Under the pieces are notes generated by a model. That model worked only from the letters and a program-made list of their open reading frames with translations, ran no database searches and was not told the DNA's origin. From assembly GCA_020634415.1 (NCBI GenBank), contig JACKBT010000011.1, positions 1 to 64,000 of the forward strand: a stretch of 64,000 nucleotides of DNA, read 5' to 3'. Source of the stretch: Ardenticatenaceae bacterium. Lineage in GTDB: Bacteria; Chloroflexota; Anaerolineae; Promineifilales; Promineifilaceae. Shown here one piece after another: positions 40,300 through 48,878 of this stretch (its first letter is position 1; each line of letters starts with the position of its first letter). The position numbers and the translations under genes are program-made.

Positions 40300-40552
40300 C
40301 ACGCAAAATTATAGCCCAAGCCTCCAGGCAAACCAGTTCCATCCTTGACGCTCATATAGCCATATGATACATTATGTTGACTTAGGCTTTTCCGAAAAAA
40401 TGCTCCAATATATTCTAAAAAGCCTCAAGCCAATTCCCAAAATTCCTTCAATTCTGGATCAACTCTTTCAGGGAATTGGCCCTAATTCCAGGCAAAAAGA
40501 GAGGAGATTGGTGTCCAAATCTTGCCAATCTTCACAAGCAAGGAGAACTTCC

Positions 40553-41260
40553 ATGAAATCAATCCGCTTCATCTTGTTAGCTCTTATCTGTACTTTGCTG
40601 CTGGTCGCTTGCGAGCGTCCCGCCCCGGCGGGGGAAGTACCAGTGCCCGCTGAAAACAACAGCACCGAAATCATCCCCCGTACTGATGAGAGCTACCCGG
40701 CACCAGAAACAAATGTAACACCCACAGAATCTACGGAATCACCAGATGCCACTTCGCCCGAAACGACCACCGAAACAACTACGGACACGCAGCCTGCTGC
40801 CGAAGGCGAGACCACCGAGCCAGAAACTACCGAGACGGAAACAACGACAGACGAACCTACTGCCGAAGCACCCCCTCTGGAGGATGGCGTTTATGTAGTT
40901 CGTGCTGGCGACACACTGGGGCAAATTGCCTTCATTTACAACATTACTGTGGAAGACCTGATGGCGGCTAACAACCTGACCAACCCTGATGTCCTCGATG
41001 TGGGCCAGCAGCTTGTTATTCCTGATGCCGGTTTTGCGGAAACGGCCGATTCCACCCCCAGCGACGAAACCACCACCGAACAGCCATCCGACGAAACCCC
41101 CGGCACCGAACAAATCCACATCGTCCAGCCTGGTGATAACCTTTATCGCATTGGCTTAAACTATGGCTTTACCATAGATGAACTGGCCGAATATAACAAT
41201 TTAACCGATGTCAACAACCTGGAAGTCGGGCAAGAAATTCGCATCCCCCCCAGCAACTAA
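40553..41260 (+). CDS. Lipoprotein with two LysM domains
   Basis: LysM domains bind N-acetylglucosamine chains of the cell wall. The 235-residue protein has a signal peptide with lipobox LLLVAC (about residue 19), a long Thr/Glu-rich linker (ETTTETTTDTQP), a LysM at about 107-155 (YVVRAGDTLGQIAFIYNIT, LTNPDVLDVGQQLVIP), a second linker, and a second LysM at about 185-235 (HIVQPGDNLYRIGLNYGFT, VNNLEVGQEIRIP). ATG 40553 after AAGGAGAA is chosen over a start at 40364, as it restores the lipoprotein signal. Ends at a strong terminator. Confidence 0.92.
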   Translation: MKSIRFILLALICTLLLVACERPAPAGEVPVPAENNSTEIIPRTDESYPAPETNVTPTESTESPDATSPETTTETTTDTQPAAEGETTEPETTETETTTDEPTAEAPPLEDGVYVVRAGDTLGQIAFIYNITVEDLMAANNLTNPDVLDVGQQLVIPDAGFAETADSTPSDETTTEQPSDETPGTEQIHIVQPGDNLYRIGLNYGFTIDELAEYNNLTDVNNLEVGQEIRIPPSN

Positions 41261-41282
41261 ACCCACATAAACTCTCAAAAAC

Positions 41283-41321
41283 AAAAAGACCGGCACTGTT
41301 CCCCAGTGCCGGTCTTTTTTT
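41283..41321 (+). terminator. Strong intrinsic terminator between convergent genes
   Basis: AAAAAGACCGGCACT pairs exactly with AGTGCCGGTCTTTTT around GTTCCCC, followed by further T residues. The A-rich start makes it usable from both strands, matching the convergent LysM and DUF4349 genes. Confidence 0.9.
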
Positions 41322-41323
41322 GT

Positions 41324-42271
41324 TTACTCCGTCGCCGTCGGTGCTTGCCGTCGTCGTCGGCGGCGCACCGCATAACGAATAATCAGCCACAGCGGCAGCC
41401 CGAAAATAAGTGCCAGCGGCCCCAGGACAATCACGACCTCAATCAGGAAATTAGCAATCCCTTGCAGCGCATCCACCAAGGTCTCCACAGAGCGCCGCAC
41501 CACCACGCCAGGCCGCCAGGTCTCCGTATCAATCGGCTGGGTAGCAATATCCGGTGTTAAATTCACAGTAATGGTCGAGAAGCCGGCCGATTGGCTCAAA
41601 TATTGCATCCGGCCTTTGATGACCTCAATCTCACCTTCCAGGCGGCTCAACTCCTGGTTGACGGCCAGGGCTTCTTCCACATTTTGCGTCTCATCCAGGA
41701 AGTTGCGCACGCGATCGGCCGTTGCCTCCAAATTGCCCAAACGAGACGACAAATCCACATACTCCTCCGTCACATCCTGCCCCGAAGAACTCTCACTCGT
41801 CACCTCCATCGCCAGCCCCTTAATAGCCGTGATGGCACTGTTAAAACCCGCCACTGGCACCCGCACCGTAATGTCGCCACTCTTGGCATCATCCCGATAC
41901 TGATAAAGACTGCTGTTCACCACCCAGCCACCATTCGCCTCTACCATCTCCGTAATAGCCCCAATCGTCGCTTCCGTATCCGTCACAATCAAATTTAGAT
42001 TGGCCGTGCGAATAATCAACCGCTCCTGGGGAATTTGCGCCTGCTGTTCCACCGATCCAGCACTGTTTGCCGTTGCCCCAAAATCCGAAACATCCTCGCC
42101 ACCAACAAATGAGTCGTCCATATCACCTCTGAAAAACTCAGCTTCTTCCATCGCTGGTGCTTCCATCGGTGCCGCTGATCCTGCCGTTTCAAAATCAGCC
42201 GAACGGTAACTACAAGCAGCAAGTATGAGTCCCGCCATCAAAATAAACCAAAAAACTTTTCTCGATAACAT
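41324..42271 (-). CDS. DUF4349 family lipoprotein
   Basis: The 315-residue protein has a signal peptide with lipobox LILAAC (about residue 20), an acidic/Met-rich spacer (PMEAPAMEEAEFF), the DUF4349 domain (LIIRTANLNLIVTDTEATIG, YVDLSSRLGNLEATADRVRN, with a coiled coil VNQELSRLEGEIEVIKGRMQ), and a C-terminal membrane helix (about 275-300) followed by RRRRRR. So both ends are membrane attached. Function of DUF4349 is unknown. GGAGGCAGACT precedes ATG 42271, preferred to the start at 42304. Confidence 0.88.
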   Translation of the reverse strand: MLSRKVFWFILMAGLILAACSYRSADFETAGSAAPMEAPAMEEAEFFRGDMDDSFVGGEDVSDFGATANSAGSVEQQAQIPQERLIIRTANLNLIVTDTEATIGAITEMVEANGGWVVNSSLYQYRDDAKSGDITVRVPVAGFNSAITAIKGLAMEVTSESSSGQDVTEEYVDLSSRLGNLEATADRVRNFLDETQNVEEALAVNQELSRLEGEIEVIKGRMQYLSQSAGFSTITVNLTPDIATQPIDTETWRPGVVVRRSVETLVDALQGIANFLIEVVIVLGPLALIFGLPLWLIIRYAVRRRRRRQAPTATE

Positions 42272-42382
42272 AGTCTGCCTCCAAAAATGTGAGATGCGTA
42301 ACACAATCCATAGTGCTGCGCATCTTTTTGCTAAATTGTATTCACTTATCAGACGTTAAGGGGGCGAAAAAAGTTCCCGCGC

Positions 42383-43111
42383 TTACCAGCCATATTCCAG
42401 GCGTTTGATCAGCCGCGTGGGCATCCCATGCTCACGCATACGCGCCTGGGTCTCGGCCACAGGATAGATGACACGGCGATACTCGAAAGTCATATTATCC
42501 GTGTTCAGCAAAGCATAGCTGGCGCGTGGGTCTGAATCCCGCGGCTGCCCTACACTGCCAGGGTTAATGATGACGCGGGCAGCATTGAGATGGAAAGGTA
42601 CATCGTAGCTGGGCGGGTGTAAGAGGATGGTGTTCGTATCTTGATGCTCAAAAATGACGGGCACATGGGTGTGACCCACCAGGCAATAATTGGTGTCGAA
42701 ATATTCAAAATTAACGGCTGCTGTGTGTGCATCCAAAATATACTCCCATACCGGTTGGCGAGGGCTGGCATGGGCTAACGTAAAAGGGCCATCCACCCGC
42801 ATTGTGGGCAGGGCATCCAAATAGGCGCGGCTGTCTTCCGTCAGTGCCGCCCGTGTCCAATCAATGGCGGCACGGGCTTCATGGTTAAACGAAGACGCAT
42901 CCAACTTACCTAAAACTGCCCAATCATGGTTGCCAGACAGCGCGATGTGTTCATATTCGCGCAAAAGAGAAACACACTCGTTAGGATCGGGACCATAACC
43001 AATTAAGTCGCCTAAAAACCAGATGAAATCCCACTGGCCTTCCGCATCGGCCATCACTGCCTGAAATGCAGTTAAGTTGGCATGAATGTCAGATATGATG
43101 AGTATACGCAT
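42383..43111 (-). CDS. Calcineurin-like metallophosphoesterase (YfcE/MPE type)
   Basis: This 242-residue cytoplasmic protein has the metal-binding motifs in order: ISDIHANL (residues about 6-13), FLGDLIGYG, GNHDWA, and VGHTHVPV, with NPGSVGQPRD. These bind two metal ions for phosphodiester cleavage. The substrate is unknown; similar proteins hydrolyse cyclic nucleotides or phosphorylated small molecules. It stands alone. Confidence 0.92.
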   Translation of the reverse strand: MRILIISDIHANLTAFQAVMADAEGQWDFIWFLGDLIGYGPDPNECVSLLREYEHIALSGNHDWAVLGKLDASSFNHEARAAIDWTRAALTEDSRAYLDALPTMRVDGPFTLAHASPRQPVWEYILDAHTAAVNFEYFDTNYCLVGHTHVPVIFEHQDTNTILLHPPSYDVPFHLNAARVIINPGSVGQPRDSDPRASYALLNTDNMTFEYRRVIYPVAETQARMREHGMPTRLIKRLEYGW

Positions 43112-43335
43112 ATGTTCTTTTTTTCCTCTATCCCAATTCGCGCAATGATACCATGATTGGGGGTCAAGGGTATAATAATTAACTGGAGTCTGGCGAATTT
43201 TATAGTCCTCTCTGGTATGTGGGGCGATTTTGAAAATCGCCCTACTCTGGAAAACTCAAAAAACGCCACTGTCCAATAATTAATATTGATGGATTTCTGT
43301 AACAATACCTCTTACGGGTATGCTCTGGGAATAAG

Positions 43336-43836
43336 ATGGCAATTCTAAAGGAATGGACGGTTGATTTTACCAGTAACAGCGTTGAGCAGACGGTGCGCCT
43401 GGGCGTGCGCCTGGGTGAACTGCTCGATAGGCAGGATGTGTTGTGCTTATCTGGTGAATTGGGCGCTGGTAAAACAGCATTGGCACGCGGGATTGGGCGC
43501 GGGTGGGGTACGACGGCTCGTGTCACGAGTCCCACGTTTACCTTGATTCATGAGTATGCGCGGTCAAAAGACGGCCGTATTCTCTACCACCTAGACTGTT
43601 ACCGCTTGCAAAGCGAAGCCGACATCGAAACCGTCGGTCTGGAAGATGTGCTGGATGGGCACGGCCCCGTTATGATCGAGTGGCCGGAACAGGTTGCCGC
43701 CTGGCTGCCCGCCGACCGCCTGTGGATTACCCTGACCTATATCAGCCAAACCCGCCGCTCACTGCGCCTGGAAGCACAAGGCCCACGCTCCACCGAACTT
43801 TTGAAGGAGTTTAAGAAAAACGCGTTTGGCGTATAA
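43336..43836 (+). CDS. tsaE: tRNA threonylcarbamoyladenosine biosynthesis ATPase TsaE
   Basis: TsaE drives the t6A synthesis cycle together with TsaB and TsaD. The 166-residue protein has the Walker A motif CLSGELGAGKTALARGIGR, VTSPTFTLIHEY, YHLDCYRLQS and VMIEWPEQ, all standard for the family. It is followed by tsaB after 64 bases filled with the GGAGACT repeat and then rimI, the common tsaE-tsaB-rimI arrangement. tsaD is not in the window. Confidence 0.94.
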   Translation: MAILKEWTVDFTSNSVEQTVRLGVRLGELLDRQDVLCLSGELGAGKTALARGIGRGWGTTARVTSPTFTLIHEYARSKDGRILYHLDCYRLQSEADIETVGLEDVLDGHGPVMIEWPEQVAAWLPADRLWITLTYISQTRRSLRLEAQGPRSTELLKEFKKNAFGV

Positions 43837-43845
43837 GGGGATTCG

Positions 43846-43897
43846 GAGACTGGAGACTGGCTAATCCCCAGTCTCCAGTCTCCAGTCTCCAATCTCT
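43846..43897. repeat. (GGAGACT)n inverted repeat between tsaE and tsaB
   Basis: GGAGACTGGAGACTGG and the mirror CAGTCTCCAGTCTCCAGTCT form a hairpin in the gap. No T-tract follows, so it need not end the transcript. Confidence 0.8.
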
Positions 43898-43900
43898 ACT

Positions 43901-44566
43901 ATGATTTTAGCAATTGACACCGCAACCCGTTGGCTGGGCCTGGCTTTGCACGATGGCACGGCCGTTTTAGCAGAACAGGGTTGGCGTTCATTCCAAACAC
44001 AGACGGTTGAACTGATGCCCGCGATTGGGGAGATGTTAAAGCGGGAGGGGATAACGGCCGTTGATCTCAAAGCCATCGCCGTAGCCATTGGCCCCGGTTC
44101 CTACACCGGTTTGCGCGTCGGTCTGGCCGCCGCCAAAGGCATGGCCCTCGCCAACCGCACCCCCCTCATCGGCGTGTCCACGCTGGACATTTTGGCCGCT
44201 GCCACTGGCCCCTACGAAGCGCAACTGCTGATCGCCGCCGAAGCCGGTCGCAGCCGCGTCTGCGCCGCCATCTATCGCTGGCACAGTCGGCACGGCTGGC
44301 AGGCCCACAACGAGCCGGTCATTGAAGCCTGGCCCGAACTGCTGGCCCAGCTAAACCGCCCCACTGTGGCTACGGGTGAAATAACGGCCGATGCCGCCAA
44401 ACTCATCCGCAAAGCCGGCCATCAAGTCGTTCCCGCCGCCGCCGCCACCCGCCGCGCTGGCTACCTCGCCGAAATCGGCTGGCAGCGCCTGCGCAAAAAC
44501 AAAACCGACAACGCCAGCACCCTGTCCCCCATCTACTTGCGCAACCCGGATGGCAGCAAAGCATAA
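43901..44566 (+). CDS. tsaB: tRNA threonylcarbamoyladenosine biosynthesis protein TsaB
   Basis: TsaB is an inactive ASKHA-fold partner of TsaD in t6A synthesis. The 221-residue protein starts MILAIDTATRWLGLALHDG and has the typical IAVAIGPGSYTGLRVGLAAA and KGMALANRTPLIGVSTLDIL segments, and VCAAIYRW. The metal-binding HxxxH of TsaD is absent, as expected. It lies between tsaE and rimI. Confidence 0.94.
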   Translation: MILAIDTATRWLGLALHDGTAVLAEQGWRSFQTQTVELMPAIGEMLKREGITAVDLKAIAVAIGPGSYTGLRVGLAAAKGMALANRTPLIGVSTLDILAAATGPYEAQLLIAAEAGRSRVCAAIYRWHSRHGWQAHNEPVIEAWPELLAQLNRPTVATGEITADAAKLIRKAGHQVVPAAAATRRAGYLAEIGWQRLRKNKTDNASTLSPIYLRNPDGSKA

Positions 44567-44569
44567 GTA

Positions 44570-44617
44570 GCAAGTAGCGGGTGGCAGGTTGAACACTTGC
44601 CACCTGCCACCCGCCAT
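44570..44617. repeat. GGTGGCAGG-type inverted repeat between tsaB and rimI
   Basis: GCGGGTGGCAGGT is mirrored by ACCTGCCACCCGC. It is followed closely by the rimI start. A relative lies inside the UbiA-family gene at 61130-61165. Confidence 0.7.
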
Positions 44618-44624
44618 CCACCCC

Positions 44625-45152
44625 ATGCTCATTCCGCCCCACCCCTACCACCTCCGCCCCATGCAGTTAAGCGATGTGCCAGCAGTACGCGCCATTGAGA
44701 AGGTGTCTTTGCCCACGCCCACCAAGAAGGGGATGTTTGAACATGAGCTAACAAACAACAGTCTGGCCCATTATCAGGTGTTGACGGTCGGCGAAACGGC
44801 CGTTATCGGCTACAGTGGCTTCTGGCTCATTGCCGATGAACTGCACGTCATCATCATTGCCATTCACCCCGATTGGCGGCGGCGCGGCCTGGGCGAACTG
44901 CTGCTGCTGAATATGTTCAGCATGACAGAGCCGCAGCCGCTTACCCTGGCTAATTTGGAAGTCCGCGCCAGCAACACAGCCGCGCAAAGGCTCTATCAAA
45001 AATATGGCTTCACAGTGGGTTATGAACGGCCGAAATATTATCGAGACGGCGAAACGGCCCTGGTGATGACGGCCGTTCTGCCCCTTCCCGCTCTCCGCCA
45101 ACGCACCCACGCCCTCCTCACCCGCCTGCAAAGTGAGGCTGAACGCCTGTGA
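44625..45152 (+). CDS. rimI: GNAT acetyltransferase, RimI type
   Basis: RimI-type enzymes acetylate the N-terminus of ribosomal protein S18 or other proteins. The 175-residue product shows the GNAT core: LRPMQLSDVPAVRAIEKVSL at the start, the acetyl-CoA loop IIAIHPDWRRRGLGELLLLN, LEVRASNTAAQRLYQKYGF and RPKYYRDGETALVM. The start at 44625 is chosen because the longer frame from a TTG at 44589 is encoded by the GGTGGCAGG repeat. It follows tsaB, a common neighbour. Confidence 0.88.
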   Translation: MLIPPHPYHLRPMQLSDVPAVRAIEKVSLPTPTKKGMFEHELTNNSLAHYQVLTVGETAVIGYSGFWLIADELHVIIIAIHPDWRRRGLGELLLLNMFSMTEPQPLTLANLEVRASNTAAQRLYQKYGFTVGYERPKYYRDGETALVMTAVLPLPALRQRTHALLTRLQSEAERL

Positions 45153-45167
45153 GAGTGTATACTCATT

Positions 45168-45234
45168 GCAAGAGACTAGAGACTGGAGACCATAAGCACT
45201 TAATCTCTAGTCCCCAATCTCCAGTCTCCAATCA
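45168..45234. repeat. (GGAGACT)n inverted repeat, intergenic
   Basis: GAGACTAGAGACTGGAGACC is mirrored by TCTCTAGTCCCCAATCTCCAGTCTCC-type units (the right arm is longer), directly ahead of the ribosome-binding site of the epimerase gene. Confidence 0.75.
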
Positions 45235-45255
45235 CCATTTATAACGAGGACATTC

Positions 45256-46278
45256 ATGAAAATCTTCATTACCGGCGGTGCAGGTTTTATCGGCTGCAAC
45301 AGTGCCAATGCTTTTCTACAACAAGGGCACACCGTCATCATCTTCGACAATCTCTCGCGGGCTGGCGGCCCCGCTAACCTGGAATGGCTGCATGAACGCT
45401 ATGGTCGAGAACGCTTCCACTTTGTGCGCGGTGACATCCGCGACTATGAGGCACTGACAAAGGTTATGGACAGTTCGCTGGATGCGGTACTGCATCTGGC
45501 AGGGCAAGTGGCCGTTACCACTTCCGTGCAAAATCCCCGCGATGATTTTGAGATTAATGCGGTGGGATCGTTTAATGTGTTGGAAGCAGTGCGGAATGTT
45601 TGCCCCGAAACGGCCGTTCTCTATGCCTCCACCAACAAAGTCTACGGGGGCATGGAGGAGGTCGGCTTCATCGAACAGCCCACGCGCTACACCTACGCCG
45701 ATTATCCGATGGGTATCCCCGAAAGCTACCCGCTCGACTTCCACTCCCCCTACGGCTGTTCCAAAGGCACAGGCGACCAGTACACCATTGATTACGCCCG
45801 CATTTATGGGCTAAAAACGCTTGTGCTGCGGCAGTCGTGTATCTACGGCACCAGACAGTTTGGCATTGAGGACCAGGGCTGGCTGGCTCATTTCATTATC
45901 GCGGCGGTGAAGAAACGGCCGATCACCATCTTCGGTGATGGCAAACAAGTGCGCGACGTACTGCACGTAGACGACCTCATCCGCGCCTACCAACTGGGCA
46001 TCAGCAAAATCGGCGAACTCAGCGGCACCGCTCTTAATCTCGGCGGCGGCCCCGCCAACACCATCTCCATCTGGGCCGAATTCAAACCCATTTTAGAGAG
46101 CCTGCTCGAAGAAGAAATCGCCGTCATCCACAAAGAATGGCGGCCTGGCGACCAGCGCGTCTTCGTCGCCGACATCCAAAAAGCGGCCGACAAACTCGGC
46201 TGGCAGCCCACCATTTCGCCTGAGGCTGGCATCCGCGACCTTTACAATTGGGTCGCTGCCAACCCGCACCTGTTTTAG
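45256..46278 (+). CDS. NAD-dependent sugar-nucleotide epimerase/dehydratase (CDP-paratose 2-epimerase-like)
   Basis: The 340-residue extended SDR protein has the Rossmann motif ITGGAGFIGCNSANAFLQQG, FDNLSRAGGPANLEWL, VLHLAGQVAVTTSVQNPRDD, the catalytic Ser/Thr in YASTNKVYGG and YGCSKG (Tyr-Lys pair), and RQSCIYGTRQFG. The NLSR-x3-NL loop and STNKVYG are typical of CDP-paratose/tyvelose epimerases, enzymes for dideoxy sugars of surface polysaccharides. Other epimerases such as UDP-glucose 4-epimerase remain possible. It fits with the exopolysaccharide genes upstream. Confidence 0.85.
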   Translation: MKIFITGGAGFIGCNSANAFLQQGHTVIIFDNLSRAGGPANLEWLHERYGRERFHFVRGDIRDYEALTKVMDSSLDAVLHLAGQVAVTTSVQNPRDDFEINAVGSFNVLEAVRNVCPETAVLYASTNKVYGGMEEVGFIEQPTRYTYADYPMGIPESYPLDFHSPYGCSKGTGDQYTIDYARIYGLKTLVLRQSCIYGTRQFGIEDQGWLAHFIIAAVKKRPITIFGDGKQVRDVLHVDDLIRAYQLGISKIGELSGTALNLGGGPANTISIWAEFKPILESLLEEEIAVIHKEWRPGDQRVFVADIQKAADKLGWQPTISPEAGIRDLYNWVAANPHLF

Positions 46279-47387
46279 GGCCGCAAACGACGGCACAAGG
46301 CCATAACCTCATCCGCCGGTAGGCCGTAGCGGGTGTTGCCGTCGCGCCCGACAACGGTGTGGGCCATGAGCAGGCTGTTGTAGATGGCTTCCCCGACTGA
46401 TTCGATGACGGCCAGGGCCAGGTGGCTCATGATGGGCTGTTCATCGAGGGCGGGGCGGGAGGTGAGGAGAGTAGACGGCCGTTCCGCCACCCAATACCCC
46501 GTGCTAAAGCCAATCACAAAATCGCCGCTGCCACCCTGACAGGTGCTGCCCGTCCGCGCCAGGCCAAAAGCAGCGCGGCGGCACAGTCGCCCCAATTGGC
46601 GGCTGTCCAGCGGCGCATCCGTCGCCAAAATGATCATGATCGAGCCATCTTCGGGGCGGGGTTTGTGGACTGGTGGCTGCAAATGGTGGCCGATGGGCAC
46701 ACCGGCAATGGTTAGTTCTCGCGGGCTGCCAAAGTTGCTCTGCACCAACGCGCCGATAGTGAAGCCGCCTGCGCTCTCTGGCAGGATGCGGCTGGCCGTG
46801 CCAATGCCCCCTTTCCAGCCATAACAACTCGTCCCCGTACCCGCGCCCACCACGCCTTCGGCCACTGGCCCGCTTTGGGCAGCGGCCATTGCCGCCCGCA
46901 CTTCGGGCAGGCCGATGGGGCGGGCCTGGATGTCGCTGAGGAAGCCGTCGCTGGTTTCGCCGACGAGGGGGTTGACGCTGGCGTAGCCTTTGCGCCCGGT
47001 CTCGGCAAACCCCACGCCGATGTGGGGATTTTGCTCAATCGCCAGCGTCATGAGGGCATCGGCCACGCGGGGGACGTTGAGGGTGCCGGTGAGGGCGATG
47101 GGGGTTTCACTGTGGCCGAGTTCGCGCACCTGCTCGAAACCGGTTACTTTGCCAAAGCCGTTGATGGTGTCAACGGCCGTTACCACTTTCTGCGCGTACA
47201 AATTGCCACTGTGCGGCAAAATCACCGTTACGCCGGTGCGGAAGGGGCCGTTACCGGGCTGCCACTCGCCGTCGCCCGCTATGAGGGTGTAGTGGCCGAC
47301 TTTTACGCCAGCTACGTCGGTGATGGCGTTCCATTGACCGCGAGGAAGTTGGTTGGGCAAAATGTTGAGTTCTTGAATTCGGGGCAT
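46275..47387 (-). CDS. P1-family (DmpA/BapA-type) aminopeptidase
   Basis: P1 peptidases are self-cleaving N-terminal-nucleophile enzymes that remove D- or beta-amino acids or normal residues. The 370-residue protein shows AITDVAGVKVGHYTL, GNGPFRTGVTVILPH, GFGKVTGFEQ, VVGAGTGTSCYGWKGGIGTA and the self-cleavage site LVQSNFGS, the Ser being the new N-terminus (about residue 236). The natural substrate is unknown. The gene is convergent with the epimerase, overlapping it by four bases at the 3' ends. Confidence 0.9.
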   Translation of the reverse strand: MPRIQELNILPNQLPRGQWNAITDVAGVKVGHYTLIAGDGEWQPGNGPFRTGVTVILPHSGNLYAQKVVTAVDTINGFGKVTGFEQVRELGHSETPIALTGTLNVPRVADALMTLAIEQNPHIGVGFAETGRKGYASVNPLVGETSDGFLSDIQARPIGLPEVRAAMAAAQSGPVAEGVVGAGTGTSCYGWKGGIGTASRILPESAGGFTIGALVQSNFGSPRELTIAGVPIGHHLQPPVHKPRPEDGSIMIILATDAPLDSRQLGRLCRRAAFGLARTGSTCQGGSGDFVIGFSTGYWVAERPSTLLTSRPALDEQPIMSHLALAVIESVGEAIYNSLLMAHTVVGRDGNTRYGLPADEVMALCRRLRP

Positions 47388-47391
47388 AGTG

Positions 47392-47424
47392 ATTTACGAT
47401 TTGCGATTGACGATTTACGATTTC
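47392..47424. repeat. (GATTTAC/GATTGAC)n repeat, intergenic
   Basis: Four GATTTACGA/GATTGCGA units lie between the P1 peptidase start and the YqeC-MocA stop. Both genes are on the minus strand. Confidence 0.6.
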
Positions 47425-48806
47425 TCCCCTGCTCCCCTGCTCATCTGCTCCCGCTCATAATCTTCGGGGCTGTCCAGGTCGCGCACGATGGAGTCGGTGG
47501 GGACGGGGACGAGGTGGACGGGGTGTTTTTGCAGGAGGGTGCGCGGGGCATCGCCGATGGGGAGGGAGAGCAGTTGGGCGAAGTGGGCGCGGCCGATGAG
47601 CACGGGGTTGCCGCGTTTGCCCGCAAAAACAGGGGCTATTAGCTCGCCCTGGCCCTGCCAAAAGGCGATGAGTAGTTGGTTGAGCGTGTCGGGTTCGATC
47701 ATGGGCTGGTCGGCGAGCATGACGAGGACGGCGGCGGTGTGGGGTGGGAGTTGGGCAACGGCCGTTTGCAGGGATGACAACATTTCGCCGGATGCGTATT
47801 GTATATTGCGCCGCACGTAAGCACCCTCTTGTTGGGCGATGGCCTCGACTTCTTGGGCGCGATGGCCGGACACGACCCAGACATCATGAGCCAATGACTG
47901 TTTTGCTTGACGAATGGTTTGCCCCAAGACAGTGGTATCGCCCCAGGCGAGAAGCTGTTTCATCTGGCCCATGCGTTTGGCTTCACCGGCGGCAAGGATA
48001 ACGGCCGTTACCCGCCGCTGCACTTCGCGGATGGGTTGTGGGGTTTTAATGGCGCCGAGGACGATGTGGGAGATAGGGGAGTGTGTCGCTGCGCTTATGG
48101 AGACTAGAGACTGGGGACTGGGGACTAGAGAATGGTGGGCGATTTGGCGGGCGGTTTGGAGATGGCTTTCGGTTTCTACTTTGTTGATGAGGGGGATGAC
48201 CCGCGCTCTTTCAGGCACATTTTTCATGCCGCCTGCGGGATGCACCAACAATGCGGCCACATCTGCCGCCGTTAACCGATCACCGCTTACTGAATACAGT
48301 TCACCAATCACTGACCGTACTAACTCTGGCCGATGGGCCACTTTTTCTATGGGGCCATCGAGGGCGTCTATGCCGATGACGGGGATGACGAGGGTGGCAT
48401 CGGGGGGGATGACGGGTTCGTGGGCGGCGGGGGCTTTGATGGGACGCATTCGAGAGCCGTCGGCCTCGACGATGACGAAGTCTACGTCGAGGCGGGCCAG
48501 GAGTTGGCCGGGCAGAGCGGGGTCTACGCCGACGGCTTTGTCACCCTGTACGTCGCCGATGACGAGGCAGGAGCCGTGTTGGGTTAGATGTTGACCGAGT
48601 TGGGAGAGATCGCTGGTGGTGCAAACGGCCGTTGCCAGCTTCATCTGTGCCGCGAAAATCCGTGTCGTGGTGGTGATGATCACATTCCCTGGCAGGGCTT
48701 TGGCCAGGGCAAACATCAAACTCGTTTTGCCGCCGCCGCCGACAATGGCGATGAGTTCAGGTTGCTTACCGATGTCGAAAGCGGTGAGGAGGGGGGATGT
48801 GTTCAT
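47415..48806 (-). CDS. YqeC-like ATPase fused to a MocA-like nucleotidyltransferase
   Basis: Residues 1-250 resemble YqeC, the accessory protein of selenium-dependent molybdenum hydroxylases: ELIAIVGGGGKTSLMFALAK (P-loop) and FVIVEADGSRMRPIKAP. Residues about 265-455 are a MocA-type molybdopterin cytidylyltransferase: VTAVILAAGEAKRMGQMKQL, ADQPMIEPDTL, GKRGNPVLIGRAHF and VRDLDSPEDYE. The enzyme would make molybdopterin cytosine dinucleotide for xanthine-dehydrogenase-like enzymes. The linker between the parts includes HHSLVPSPQSLVSISA, encoded by the GGAGACT-type repeat at 48096-48133. The gene for YqeB lies nearby. Confidence 0.88.
   Translation of the reverse strand: MNTSPLLTAFDIGKQPELIAIVGGGGKTSLMFALAKALPGNVIITTTTRIFAAQMKLATAVCTTSDLSQLGQHLTQHGSCLVIGDVQGDKAVGVDPALPGQLLARLDVDFVIVEADGSRMRPIKAPAAHEPVIPPDATLVIPVIGIDALDGPIEKVAHRPELVRSVIGELYSVSGDRLTAADVAALLVHPAGGMKNVPERARVIPLINKVETESHLQTARQIAHHSLVPSPQSLVSISAATHSPISHIVLGAIKTPQPIREVQRRVTAVILAAGEAKRMGQMKQLLAWGDTTVLGQTIRQAKQSLAHDVWVVSGHRAQEVEAIAQQEGAYVRRNIQYASGEMLSSLQTAVAQLPPHTAAVLVMLADQPMIEPDTLNQLLIAFWQGQGELIAPVFAGKRGNPVLIGRAHFAQLLSLPIGDAPRTLLQKHPVHLVPVPTDSIVRDLDSPEDYEREQMSRGAGEKS
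48096..48133. repeat. (GGGGACT)n repeat inside the YqeC-MocA gene
   Basis: GGAGACTAGAGACTGGGGACTGGGGACTAGAGAATGG-type units lie exactly at the junction of the two domains and are translated in frame. Confidence 0.75.
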
Positions 48807-48810
48807 ATGG

Positions 48811-48878
48811 GGGAGGGAGACTGGAGACTGGAGATTGAAACACTCAGTCTCCAGTCTCCGATCCCAAGTCTCTAATCG
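48811..48878. repeat. (GGAGACT)n inverted repeat, intergenic
   Basis: GGAGACTGGAGACTGGAGATTG on the left and CAGTCTCCAGTCTCCGATCC with AAGTCTCTAATC on the right form a hairpin in the gap between the hydrolase stop and the YqeC-MocA start. Confidence 0.75.
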
